A stretch of 64,000 nucleotides of DNA from Neckera pumila (lineage: Eukaryota > Streptophyta > Bryopsida > Hypnales > Neckeraceae). Numbering within the stretch: position 1 is the first letter of the stretch; each line of letters begins with the position of its first letter. The position numbers were made by a program, and so were the translations under genes. The stretch lies in assembly GCA_963969595.1 (NCBI GenBank), contig OZ018418.1, positions 8,437,001-8,501,000 of the forward strand, read 5' to 3'. This document shows, in pieces, positions 35,014 through 46,338 of this stretch. A model generated the notes under the pieces. The model was not told the origin of the DNA, did not search any database, and worked only from the letters and a program-made list of their open reading frames with translations.

Positions 35014-38000
35014 TGTGGAAACACACAATATCAATATTTAGAAATCCGGATTAGTTTAGGATCAATTCTGTAAATATTTTCAAAAATTTGTAGTAGTGAA
35101 GCCGAAAACCGGAACATTTAGTAGAAACTAGGTAGTCAGGAAGTCCCGGCTTACAAAAACTTGTAGAATAGGTAAGAAACGGACTTTTGCCAGAATCCGG
35201 AAACCGGAAAGGGATCCGGATTCAAGCAACCTATGAACTATGGGTCCAGCCTATGAAAACTAGAGATCCGTTTGCAATGGCGGCGCATTAAACAGCCGAT
35301 TCAACGGGTGTAGGTCACTGGCCGGGTACTTAAGCAAATGGGCCTTTTGTTTTTTTCCCTCTTTTTCCCGCTCAAGGAGGTGTGTATGCCTATAGGTTTT
35401 GGAGCGCATTTTTTTTAGAAGAGTGAAAGAGTGGTGAGTTAGGCCGGATAGGGAGAGAAGGACAGGAGGGTGCCGATTGCACCGGATTGTAGGTAAAGAA
35501 GATGGCGGAATCATCGGCGCAGGGGCAGAAGACTATTCCTTCTGTTAAGCTCCTGTACCCAGTCATTCCGTCGGACTTTGCTGAGCGCTTAGAGTTAGAG
35601 GATGATCTCTTCAAACTAGGGTGTATCGGGTTCATCCGGCACCCCTGGACAGTTAGGAGTGAAGATTTTCTTCATGAGCTGGTTATGGGGACGCCAAATC
35701 AGTTCGAGCCAACGCCAAGAGGTTGGTGGGCCTCTTGGACGGAAGGGATGTAGGCGGAAACTTATGGGTTGAAGCAGTTCGGATCCAAAAATGCGACCCG
35801 GACGGATAAGTTTTATGAAGGGAAGTTCAAGAAACCGCCGCACCACAAGGAGGGTTTCACCGTTAGTGACTGTATCGATGAGCGCCATAGGTGATTACTG
35901 AATTTTCTGATTCCCATCGTGTATCCGGAAAAGCCAACCAGGGTTACGGTTACGATGGCGAATACAATTTTCGGAGCAATCGAAGGCCGGGTCGTGAACT
36001 GAGCGACCATAATCCACCAGAAGGTCAAGAAGATGGTGGTGGCTATCAACAAGGCCAAGCAAAGTCCGCTCAGCACTTACTTGTTCCACATGTATCATCA
36101 TTTTGATTTCATGACCTTGCAGGAACAAGTTGCCTATGAGACCAGAATGCAGATCCTGAAGTACGGATTCACGGAAGAGTTGAAGCCGACGGGAGAAGCG
36201 GCACTAGAAGAAGAAGAAGAAGAGGAGGATCCGGAACCGAAGCCGTTGGAGAAGATGAAGCGACAGAAGACAACTAATTCGGATGCACGAAGAACAAGTC
36301 TGGACGTGCCGGAACCGAATCCATTCCTAACCCAACCATCACCGGAACCTTCCGATGTATCCGACTTCTATGAGGCCGGAACCCGATGGATGGTGCAGTG
36401 CCGGAAGATGCACGCCGAGATGGCAGAGGTGATCACGGGCATCGCCAGGGAGTTAAATGTTGAGACGGATCAGATCTTCAACGAACTCTGGAAGAGACCC
36501 GATCCAGCACTACTCCAAGAGAAAGACAGGCAGATTGAGCTGCTTAAGGCGGAACGGGATCACTACAAGAACAAGTTCTACTGACGGAGGGGCAATCGAT
36601 CTCAGCCCGGAAGAAGGAGACGGATGCCCTGAAGCTAGGCAAGGATTTGAAGGTGTTGGTAGAAGAACCGGAACATCAGATCATCCGGTTCGCGCTTTAC
36701 ACGAAGAAACTTGAGAACAACGGCATTGTTACCGGATCCAGAGTGCTGCAAGTCCTGATCGATTACGAGGCCAAGATGAAGATCGTTTTGGACGAGATGC
36801 GGCAACTGCTGGGTCATCTGGATGTAGCCAAGGACAACTTTGGGCTACTTCCGGATATCTTCATGGAGTCCCCGAGCAAACACGGAGCCGGAACTTCCGG
36901 AACGCAAGAGGATCCAGGTTTAAAGTCCCTGTTTAAGATGCCTAAGGTGCCTTCCTTGAGTCATTTCTCGAAGTGGGGCACGGTAAATACTTTTGGCCCT
37001 TCCTCACAGTCTACGACGGGATCCGGAAAGGCTGGGCGGAAGTTGCCGATCCGGAGAGATCTGTTAAAAAGTTTGGGGACGATAAATCCGGTAAGAGAAC
37101 ACCCGGAGAGATTCCCTCACATGTCGGAACAGTCACCAGCACGGGATACACAATTGATTAACTTAGGAGATCCGGCTCCAGAGGCGAGACCGGAACCCAG
37201 GCCGGAAACCCGACTGAACAAGAGGACAAAAATAGTGGAGGCCGAAATCTCGGATCCAGATGAAGAACTCGAGATGGTGGAACCTAAGAGGCAACTGAAA
37301 CTCCGAAAGTCTGAGAAGCGGAAACTGGAAAGCAAGAAGCCGGTGAAGCAACAGATTGAAGACTCCGAGTCTGGTGAATTTGAGTCAGGCTCAGAATCTG
37401 AGGAAGATACGGAGGAGGAGGAGACATCTCCTGCGACCCGTCAGAATCTGCCTGGAGCCGCCAAAATGCCGCCAGCGAAGAGTTCCGGTAAGTCGACAGC
37501 CAAACAGGGAGCCGGGAGTTCAAAGAAATCTTGAGTGGCCAAGTAGTTAGAAGGAGACTATTGTAGAGGTGGATTAGGATTTAGATAGTTTTGTTTCGGA
37601 ACCGGATTCCAAGCGTGGGCCCGATTTGTGGAAACTTAGGGATAAGGACTTCCCAGTTTATTCGGGATTTCCTTGGTGTGTGTGAGGTTGCCCCGGTTTG
37701 TGGGGAGCCCTTTTTTGTTTTTAGGATGTTGACTTTGGCTTTGTTTTGGGTTTTTAAGGGCGGGCAAGTTAGTTGCCCCTCATTCCCTCCTAGTTGATAT
37801 TCAATTATATTTCATTCCCTTTTCGAAATCTGAGCCCTCAGGTATGCGGTTTTGTTCTATCAGTGTATCCAAATTGTGTGGACCTGTGGTCTGGCTATTG
37901 GAAGGAAAGGATGGGTGAGGAGGAATCCGGATTTAGGAGAATACGGTCTGAGTCGAGAGTGTGCTATTGTAATGTTGTTGGATTGTTCACTTAGGAGCTG

Positions 38001-38650
38001 CGCACAGTGTCTTTAAACTACCAGAAGAGTAGTCCGGATCACAGAGTAGCGGGGAAGCGAGTCCGGTTGTCAAGCCGTGCGGGGGTAAGCGCCCGCCCAA
38101 GGAAGCCCCCACCTGTCCGGAAGATCTGCCAACCTCAAGATTCATCTAACATCTAGAAAGATCACACCTCCATATTTATTCCGGACTCTGAGATCTGTCG
38201 TTGTAGTAGGGGAGAGTGAAGTATTCCTGAGTGACCTGCTGTCCGGAGTCGCCATCCGGGAGTTGTGAGGATCCAAATCTTTTCATCTTGCTGCAACCTT
38301 TTGAATACGCGGGTGTTGTTATTTGTGTTTGTTAGAATTGTAGGAGAACAAGAGTGGTGAAGCCCCTACCCCCTCAAAAGATCAACTAGTGGACCCTCTA
38401 AAGGTAAAACAGAGGTATTGAAAACCGGATTGGAAGAAGAGACGTAAACCGGATTCCGGATGGTTTATGGTCCGGATTGTGAAAGGATCCGGAAAATGTT
38501 GAGTAGGTGAGGAGAAAGAAAGATAGAAAAGTCGGATAGCTAGAATATGCTACATAGAATCCAGAAATTCCTTGGGACGATATTTTGTGTTATCTTGGCA
38601 CATTTTTGTATTAAGGATACTTACGCCTAGATTGCGCGTACAACAACATT
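35009..38650 (+). mobile_element. LTR-type insertion B, 3632 bp, TSD ACATT
   Basis: The insertion is 35014-38645, flanked by a perfect 5-bp duplication ACATT (35009-35013 and 38646-38650). It begins TGTGGAAACACAC and ends GCGCGTACAACA, the TG...CA ends of LTRs. It is closely related along its length to unit D (46339-49979, minus), including the AATATCAATATTTAGAAATCC start, the TACTTAAG promoter-like stretch, the ORF and the 3' block. No internal repeat of the 5' end is found at the 3' end, so this is one LTR-like unit and not LTR-internal-LTR. It sits in unit C in the opposite orientation. Confidence 0.85.
35502..37534 (+). pseudogene. LTR-borne coiled-coil protein ORF, unit B
   Basis: ATG 35502 follows a ~190-bp leader downstream of a GGGTACTTAAG stretch. 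Order of parts: an N-terminal ~160 residues with GCIGFIRHP, NQFEPTPRGWWASW and VYPEKPTRVTVT; then TGA at 36000 where unit A has Trp; then YLFHMYHHFDF, an acidic EEEEEE patch, a coiled-coil-like helix (LLQEKDRQIELLKAERD), the VLIDYEAKMKIVLDEMRQLLG block and a basic/acidic tail with KKPVKQQ. Extra stops: TAG 35751 (TGG in unit D) and TGA 35892 (CGC/CGA-like Arg in D). A one-base deletion near 36585 shifts frame. The final TGA at 37532 reads CGA in D, and the family's shared terminator is the TAG nine bases on. Function unknown; gag-like or Transposase_32-like is inference. Confidence 0.7.
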
Positions 38651-38775
38651 CCTACCTACCTACTCTCTAACTCCCCCACCTAGCGTAAGACTCTTGGGTT
38701 CCGCGAGCAGTTGGTTGAAAACTTCAGTCAGGTTCCTGCTCCGCTCCTCGGCAGCAGGATCCGGAAGCTCTGATC

Positions 38776-40306
38776 TTGGCGATGAATCCAGATGAATTGG
38801 TTGCCCAAGCCCAGGCCTTCAGTGACTCTTTCTTAACTCGGGTGTCTGATCCTTGGGCTCCCTCGGATTCAATCCTCCGGCTGGGAATGAATCCGGTAGT
38901 GAGAGGTCCGAGAGTTGGATCTCCCGGGAGTACATGGACCTATTCAGCTTCCGGTTGCTGATGTCCATCTGGTTCGCTGCCACCAATGATGCTTCCACCC
39001 GATCGGTGAAGTCGGTCAGGATCCAAACTATCTGGGAACCGGATACCTTCTTCTCCTTATGCACCCCTTTATCAAATAATTCCGCCTTGACTGCGGCAGA
39101 TCCGGATTCTCTGGGAGTGGCCTTCACAGACTCGACCACCTTCCGGGTTGCTTCCGCCATTTCCCGGACTGCAGCTTTGTCTTCTCTGAGGGCTACCATC
39201 TTGGCCTTCAGAGTGTCGACTTCCTCATGAAGTTGACAGATCTCTACCTCCTGCTTCCGGTGCTCATCCAGATTAGATAGATACTGGGCCACCTTACTCG
39301 GTAGCTTACTATCTCCCGGTGCACCCACCAGCTCTCCGACACTAGCGAGGACCCTCCTCTTGACCTCCCCATCTACTCGTATCCCGCACAGAATTACAGT
39401 CAACTGATAAAACAGGTCGGTCGGGTCTTCGGAATTCGGCATCTCCACATCCGGTCCTTGTTCTGGAGTCGACCGGTTGGTAGGAGGGGTTTCTCTCTTG
39501 CGAGGAGGCATCGTCTTCATCCGCTTCCTCGTCCGGAGGTACTCCTCCTCGTCTTCTTCTTTTGTCTTGGGTTCGGATCCAGTTGGATCTTCCGGCTCGT
39601 CATTCGAACCCGACTCTCCGTACTTCAGGATAGACTCCTGAAGGTTCCATATTTTCTCCTCCATATCCGTGAGGAGTTGGTTGCAATGGTAGAGGTGGAA
39701 GAGATAGGGACTCAAAGGAGTGGCCCTACTCTTCCCGATCCTCGTCACCAGTTGGAACACTAGATCAGAAAAGATCCAGGCTCAGTTCACCTTCTGTTCT
39801 CCGCTCAGGGAACCAAAAATCATGTTGCCAATGGTCATCGTCACCCTCGTCGGCTTTTCCGAGTGGATGATCAAAACCAGGAATTGAAGAAGACAGAGGT
39901 GCCGGTCGCTTTTGCAATCCGAGATTGAGTATTCGTCCTTGCTGCTTGGCTCTCCATGAAACTTGTCATGGATGAACTCTGCCCTCCGTCCCGCCATGCC
40001 GGAACCTCCCATCCGGAAGTTGTAAACTTCCCTCCACCTCTCTTCTTCCCATTCAGTTGGGCGGTCTCGGAGTGTGTTGTCGAACTCATTCGACACCTTA
40101 CACTTCAGCTCTCTCACCATCTGCTCCTTCCTAAACCCCCAGGGTTTACCCATCAACACCAGACAGCCCATCGGGTTGAGATCGTCCATGAGCTCGGTCC
40201 TCGCCGGTTCCGCGGTAGGGATGACTGGAACGACTTTCCAGAGCTTGACGTCGAAGGAGGAACTGGGCGCTCCCGGTCTGCTCTTATGCAGCTGAGGCAT
40301 GGACAC
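38776..40306 (-). pseudogene. LTR-borne coiled-coil protein ORF, unit C
   Basis: ATG 40306 opens a 174-codon frame with LWKVVPVIP, GCLVLMGKPWGF and IIHSEKPTRVTMTIGN. It ends at TGA 39784-39782, directly after KVN. The same frame then stays open for over 310 codons (39781 to about 38819) with PYLFHLYH, an acidic EEDEEEY patch, basic KRMKTMPPRKR, long Leu/Glu/Lys/Ala heptads predicted to be coiled coil (about 39300-39080), and an IVWILTDFTDRVEASL block equivalent to VLIDYEAKMKIVLDEM of B. It ends with a TGA at 38819 in RKSH. This is the least damaged member, with only the shared UGA breaking the frame. Product unknown. Confidence 0.65.
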
Positions 40307-40571
40307 GGACAGCTAACTGGACCCTTTCCGGTCGCTACCTCACTCTCTCCTAGCCGCACGTCCCGTTCCTCACTTCCTCTTGTCCGATCTCAACCGGAAG
40401 ACAATACAAAACCTGCAACCCACACAATTTCTACCTCTTCTACACACTCTGATGTACCCGGCCTGAAGTTCATACACACACAACGACTCTGGTGCAGACA
40501 AAGGCACTAAAGCGCTGAAGGTCAACTCCAAAACTTGAGGGAAGTAAAGGAGTGAAAATGAGGACGACCAG

Positions 40572-40581
40572 CCTTTATATA
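40572..40581 (-). promoter_or_regulatory. TATA box of unit C (TATATAAAGG)
   Basis: On the minus strand GGGACTATATAAAGGCTGG lies about 270 bp before ATG 40306 and about 235 bp inside the unit, a normal place for an LTR promoter. Units B and D have TACTTAAG-type sequence at the equivalent place in place of a consensus TATA. Confidence 0.6.
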
Positions 40582-40814
40582 GTCCCAGGACCCCTGGCTG
40601 GTCATCATGACCTTTTTCGATCCAGTCCATATCAATCCGATTCAACCCTAATCCGATCTGAGGTGAGATCCGGATGTGATTCCGCTCCTGAATACTAACG
40701 TTCTAACCGGATCAAATCCAGTTTTCTCCTTACTGGATTAGCATTGTCTATCTTCAGTCTTCTCTGGCCCCTCTAACAGGATCCGGATCCTATTTACCCG
40801 TTTTCGTTCCAACA

Positions 40815-41207
40815 TTTAGGTAAGCAAAAGAAAACCAAAAATCTGGTTGCGATAGTTGGAACAAATGCTACTTCCTTCCTAGTACGTGCTTCGTCTTTGT
40901 TGGAGTCAAGGAATTCTTTTCCTCCTAGATGCAAAAAAATTCCCTTCCAGAACTCCATGTGGGACTCCCAATTTTTAATGAAAGCCTCAACTACAATCAA
41001 AGGCTTTTCAATGTCCTTGTTTGACTGCAACATTGCATTGCTTGCTGTCGCCATTGATCGTTGGCGCTTTCTGTCCGCTGCTTCCTTTTGCATTATTGTC
41101 CACTTTTTATCAGCGGCAGCCTTTATCTTTGACTTGTAAGGCTCACCTTTCAAGTCTTTGGCCTGCCCAGCACAAAGAGAGCTCTTTGTTAATACATTGA
41201 ATTTCAT
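40815..41207 (-). pseudogene. Truncated hypothetical protein fragment
   Basis: An open minus-strand segment rich in Lys, Arg, Glu and Ala (AADKKWTIMQKEAADRKRQR, then SHMEFWKGIFLHLG). It looks like a genuine helical coding segment. It is cut at its 5' side by the TTTA microsatellite and at its 3' side by unit C. I do not recognise the family. It may be a remnant exon of another gene of the same large element. Confidence 0.35.
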
Positions 41208-41210
41208 TCA

Positions 41211-41665
<455 letters not shown>

Positions 41666-42426
41666 TTTATTTCCTAAGGTATTTCTTTGGTTTCACTATT
41701 TCTGGGATTGTTCATTTTTTACTTTATTAATGTAATTTTTTATTGGAGGCGGTTGAAGGGTTGGTAGGTGTTTATTTTTTACCTTCTTAACGTACATATT
41801 CAAGTTTCATATTTATCAAGCAATTTTTTCCTTTTTTCATATAGATATTCATTTCTTTATTTATAACCTTCTTTATATACTTATATAGTTTTTTCTTTTG
41901 AGGGGTTGTTCATGGTTTGTTTTTCCAATTTGATTTTTTACTATCTAGAAAATATATATACTCTCTCTTTATTTTTTTTAATCCTTCATGAAATCTCCAT
42001 TTATCAATTGATGAATTAATTGATTATTATAAGATGCAAATTTATTGTTTGTTCCTTTAACATCATATTCATTAGTTTGGGAGTTTTCTAAAGAAACGAG
42101 AGTCTTGGGAACTACTCTAAAGTTTGAAATTCAAAGAATTCTCAATTTATAATTGCCTAAAAGCGTTGCAATCAGAAAGAGGCTACATAGTTAATGCAAA
42201 ATAAGCAATGCAATGACACACGAAGCACACAATCAATATCACAATTTTCCAACACCATGTAGTATTTACAAATGACATTACAACTTATTGAAAGGAATTG
42301 AGGATTGTACATGCATTTCAAATATAATTATACAATCACTATGAAATGTGACTTCCCACAAGTAAATGACTGTATAAGCTGTTCCAATCCTAATAGTAAT
42401 GTACATTGTCTTTGGAGTGAGAATGT
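41666..42426. other. AT-rich non-coding region
   Basis: Degenerate TTTA-type sequence to about 41960, including a GTGTTTATTTTTTACCTTCTTAACGTACATATTCA-like phrase (split over 41765-41805) shared with 33.8 kb. Beyond that is plain AT-rich sequence without an ORF. Confidence 0.4.
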
Positions 42427-42805
42427 GTTGGAGACATCACCACCATTACAAGCCGATTGCTAATGAAGAGTCAACTTCAATGTTTGAAGAATGAAGTAAA
42501 TAGTAATCTTTCAGTGACAACTAATTCCATAGCGAATAGAAATCGATAAATCGCAGTAAGAGAGAGACTTATAGAAAACAAGGTATTCCACTCTCCTTGA
42601 AAAGTACTCTTATATACCGTAGTGTGTAAACTGCAATATATAAAGGTACTTGCCAAGGAGTTTGGAATACCTTATTTCTACAAGTCTCTCTTGTTGCAAT
42701 TTCTCGATCTCTATTTGCTGTGGAATTAGTTGTCGCTGAAAGATTACTATTTACTTCATTCTTCAAATACAAGCCATAAACTTGTAATAGTGGTGATGTC
42801 TCAAA
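42427..42805. mobile_element. Foldback element, arms ~165 bp
   Basis: A long inverted repeat centred near 42620. The left arm runs from GAGACATCACCACCATTACAAG, through ATGAAGTAAATAGTAATCTTTC and AACTAATTCCA, to AAGGTATTCCA. The right arm is its reverse complement in the same order, ending CTTGTAATAGTGGTGATGTCTC. Arm identity is about 85-90% by eye, with a loop of a few tens of bases. No ORF. It could be a foldback-type MITE or a recently inverted duplication, and its transcript would form a long hairpin suited to Dicer. Confidence 0.8.
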
Positions 42806-42904
42806 CATAGTCTTTAAATCACTCACTAATATTGGAGTGACTAACCAAAATTTTATACCACTCTAATGAAGAGAATAAAATGTCCTTTATAGTCTTCATC
42901 TATG

Positions 42905-43350
42905 TACTACGAGGACGACCTACTCTTCAACAACTCCATTGCCTTCAATATCTCCGGCCCTCAACTATAACCACTACTACTACCAGATCTTATTTGTGCA
43001 ATCTCTCGTCGTTGTTTTCTTAAGGACCTCAAATCCCAAGCGACCCATGGACGTGGAAGCCAGAGTAATTGGAAAATGCAATGGACACTTGGACTTTGGC
43101 CTAGACATAAACAAGGATACTACAAATAACACCATTCCTAAGAGAGCACAATAATGCAGGCTCACTATATTTGTAGAGAAAGTCGTAATCTACACACTAG
43201 GAGTGCAACCTACTCTTCAACATCTCCATTGCCTTCATTATCTCTGGTCCTCGACTATATCCAGTACTACCATTGGACCTCTGGAGAGCATTTTCCCGCC
43301 GTTGTTTCTTCAAGGACCTCTCCTCTTAAGCGTCCCACGGACGACGACGA
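42905..43350. repeat. Diverged tandem duplication, ~290 bp spacing
   Basis: Two blocks (about 42905-43050 and 43194-43350) share CCTACTCTTCAACA, TCCATTGCCTTCA, TATCTC, CTCAACTATA-like, TCGTTGTT-like, AAGGACCTC and CCCA-GGACG words in order. The second overlaps the 3' end of the phosphatase-like gene, so this looks like a duplicated 3' exon region. The first copy has no intact frame. Confidence 0.55.
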
Positions 43351-45571
43351 CAACGAAGCGAAAGCAATCCATCATGTGTTTTGCATTGTCGTTTGGCAAC
43401 GCCCAATGAAGACGGATGAGGTCTAGGAAGCAACATGCCATTAGATATGGTAGTCTGGTCTTTGTGGACTACAAGCTCTACATCCTTAAAATTATTACCA
43501 AAGATGGTAAGAGATATAGGCACCATGTCCTCCACCTGCAAGTATAGAAATTCTAAAACAGATTCAAAATCTACAACTTACGTCTGCAAAGTATTACTTA
43601 AAAACAAATATGTTTGCAAAGACAAAAATTGTTGATGATGTACCTCTACAACAGCCACACCATCCACTTCATCATTGTAGAGCTTTCTTTGCGTTTCAAA
43701 ATTCATTTGAGAGCGATCCCGTGGAGACTTTGATTGAAGACGTGACTGAGAGGAGATGGAGAGTAAACTAATACAAGACGCATTCTTCCACTGGGAGGAC
43801 TATCAACTGTACCATCATCTACGTCCTTCATTGAAAAATCCATGGTTGACTGTGCAGTGGTCGCTGAATACATGATATGACGAACCCCATGTTGCGATAT
43901 ATTCAACTCTCCACAGTCAGCAAGTGAATCAGTTGAGGCCAGGCACTTGTCTCCACAACCATTTTTGGGTGCCTCAGCAACATCCAAATCCTGAGCACAA
44001 AACAAAGGTCTCCACTATAATGAACTGCTATATTGGATTCATATTGACATAAGATAAACTTGCATTGAAATAATATAGGGTCAAAATCCTATAGGGCCTA
44101 CAAACTCCTCTTGCGGGGAGGCACTCTACAATAGACCCAAATATCCCGTAGACTACGCTCCTTGCGTGGCAATGGATCGGACATGACGCAAGGAGGTGGA
44201 CAAAGACGGAAATAAACGTCTCGTAGCCTAAGTTCCTTGCCAAAAGAAGGATTGGACATTTGGGGAGAAACGTAAGGCCAATGTTGCTCACACTCCACTC
44301 ATCGTAAAGAAAATTGGAGACCTCCAATGCCCTGGCAAAGTCATTGTGCTTGACCATGTCGAGTTTATGCATGAGGTGGATGCCTCCAAGAGCATTATTT
44401 CTACGAAAGGAGTACAACTTCCATGGCCTCTCTACATGCAGATTCTTAATCCATGGGAGAAGCTCATTTATGAGGAATCCATCTGCTGCTCCCAGACCGT
44501 CAAACGACCACGGATCCAAGAGCACCACATTCGTAGGGTTGTTCACAAAGTGCATCTCTAGCTGGACCTCCACAACAATTGTGGTCTCCTTGGTGAACAT
44601 GGAATCAATCAAATTCTGCAGTTTCTCTAATGGCTTGATGTAGAGGAGTTTGTCCAACCCATTTATCTTGTAGTCCTCTAGCCTTCCGTTCCTTCCTCTG
44701 CGTTTCAAAACGTTGCAGTGCTTTTGGCCAAGAATATAACATAGAGATTCTATGCCGTAAAATAGAAACTTGCAAACAAGTTTGGTAGAGGATCTCTTCA
44801 TGGAGCTCCAGATGTGGACATATGCAATGGAGGATAATTCTTGCAAGAAGCTCCTGACATGGGGCCAACAAATGACCCTCTTAAGTTCCAAGGCCTTGTG
44901 CTCTACATCAGGGACTACCTCACCGGGATAGCATAACCTCCCTTCCTTTTAGGTGGTACCTCACATCTTTACACATGCATAGAAGTTTATTCAGATCCAA
45001 GATGACGTTGAGCCATTTCTCTGTCAGCCTGGAAGTGAATGGAGGAAGATTGTGGCATTTCGCCTCATGAGATCTCTCACTGCTACCTTGCTCATGACAA
45101 AAAGTGAAAAAGTACAAATTAAAAAGATGCACCTCCGACTACAAAATGCCTACTCCACCCATGCTTTCAAGACAATGAACCACATCCACAAAGGGAAGAA
45201 AGCAAAAACAAAAGTGCCAGGTAGAAGACCACAACAAGGACACTCAAACACACACATCACTATGTACATACCGCGTCCTGGACCATGGCAACCAGAGATG
45301 CTGTAGTCATCTTGACCCGGATATGTGATGGAGGTATTTCCGATTGAAAAGGAGGATCATCTGGAATGTCCTCCAATAACTTGACGCCTCCACCATCAAA
45401 AGCATCTTCCTCGACATTCTTTTCCTCAGGAAATAACAGAGGAATCTCCAGCACCGGATCACCACTAATAGCAACAGACACGTCGAGCACACATGCAAGG
45501 GGAATCTCCGGATCCAGAGCAACATTTTGAGAATTGGACGCCATAGGGAGAGCAACATTTTCAAAAATCAA
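43326..45571 (-). pseudogene. FCP1/NIF-like (HAD) phosphatase gene, multi-exon
   Basis: Exon 1 starts at ATG 45571 or 45544 (MASNSQN) and encodes an acidic leader. Its donor GCG|GTATGTAC is at 45271, and the acceptor lies near 45110-45080. The next exon has WLNVILDLNKLLC, matching HAD motif I of the plant FCP1/NIF-like group (catalytic Asp codon 44994-44996; D-x-N in place of D-x-D). After a one-base frameshift near 44955 come CWPHVRSFLQEL and VHIWSSMKR (equivalent to the RPHVREFL...VGIWSS block), then VVLLDPWSFDGLG and RRNNALGGIHLM. Later exons follow at about 43980-43703 (acceptor TGTGCTCAG) and 43540-43326 (terminal TAA). The enzymes dephosphorylate Ser/Thr, classically the RNA polymerase II tail. 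Loss of the second motif I acid and the frameshift make activity doubtful. Family call from motifs only. Confidence 0.5.
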
Positions 45572-45777
45572 CGAGCTTGTGGCTGCAAAATATCAAGCAG
45601 AGAAATGATGTGTGAGGAAAAATTATATACTACAGTATCTCGCTGGGAGATGGAATAATACATTATATACAGCGCACTAGGAAAGTTTAGCCTATCTGCC
45701 TACTTGTGCAATCTGAATGCCGACGAACGTGGAAAGGGAATTCAACTCAAATCAAGTTGAAGAGGAGTCTGAGAGAG

Positions 45778-46338
45778 TCACAAGGAAGAACTTGGAGGAA
45801 CCTCAGTCACAAGCCCCTGTGACTGCTCGACCTCTAATCCACGTTCGGCAACATCTGACGGGACGGGGTCGGTGCTGCTGTCCGCGGCAACATCCTCCAC
45901 ATCCTCCTCATCTTGCGCAGCTACATCTTCCACATCCTGCGCTGCAACATCCACCACATCCTCCACACCTTGCGCGACGACGACTTCAGGAAGCTGATCG
46001 CTGCCAATCTCCAGGGCAGCGCAATCTTTCTCCTTGACCTGCAGAACTGGATCCTTGACCTGTGATCCCTCAGTTGCAACTCCTAGAGCATCACTAGACG
46101 CCAAGGCAACATCATCAATTGCCGCATCTTGCCAAACTGTATCCACCTCCATATTGTCGGGACCCTGGTCGCATTCGACCGGGTTTGGATTCGAACTTGG
46201 GGACGTCTGGGTCAGCAAGTTCTGGGATGTCGACGACACCCCAGTGAGGATCTTCGACCCTGTGCAAGCTTGCTTGGCACTATCGACCGACCCCTGGGGA
46301 TGATTGGCAACCGCCAGTTGAGGAGTTCTTACAGCCGA
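45778..46338 (-). pseudogene. 3' exon part of large unknown gene, beyond insertion D
   Basis: This is an open 187-codon segment of the large minus-strand gene, downstream of insertion D. It is Ser/Thr/Gln-rich at first, then has a repetitive acidic stretch of VEDV and AAQD units (about 46000-45880). It ends with TGA 45780-45778. When D and one TSD copy are removed, the frame from 49980 continues straight into it (DPA followed by VRTPQLAV). Confidence 0.6.

Larger units (their letters stand above)
38646..40814 (-). mobile_element. LTR-type unit C, 5' part
   Basis: On the minus strand the unit starts TGTTGGAACGAAAACGG at 40814. A TATA box and leader follow, then the ORF at 40306, and the unit is cut by insertion B at 38646. 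The rest is at 33906-35013, giving about 3.27 kb in all. It is a more diverged subfamily than B and D but shares ORF architecture, CCGGAT richness and the 3' block. Its 5' neighbour on the minus strand is the coding fragment at 40815-41207, which it interrupts. Confidence 0.7.

Noticed and set aside
34623..35054. 143-codon plus-strand ORF
   Set aside because: It lies antisense within the 3' part of unit C and runs across the B insertion boundary at 35014, so it cannot be an old gene.
35014..38645. Complete LTR retrotransposon with gag-pol
   Set aside because: No reverse transcriptase, RNase H, integrase or protease motif was found, and the 5' terminal sequence is not repeated at the 3' end.
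39956..40510. 184-codon plus-strand ORF antisense to unit C
   Set aside because: A mirror of the GC-richer LTR-borne ORF on the minus strand. The minus frame has relatives in A, B and D and the plus frame has none.
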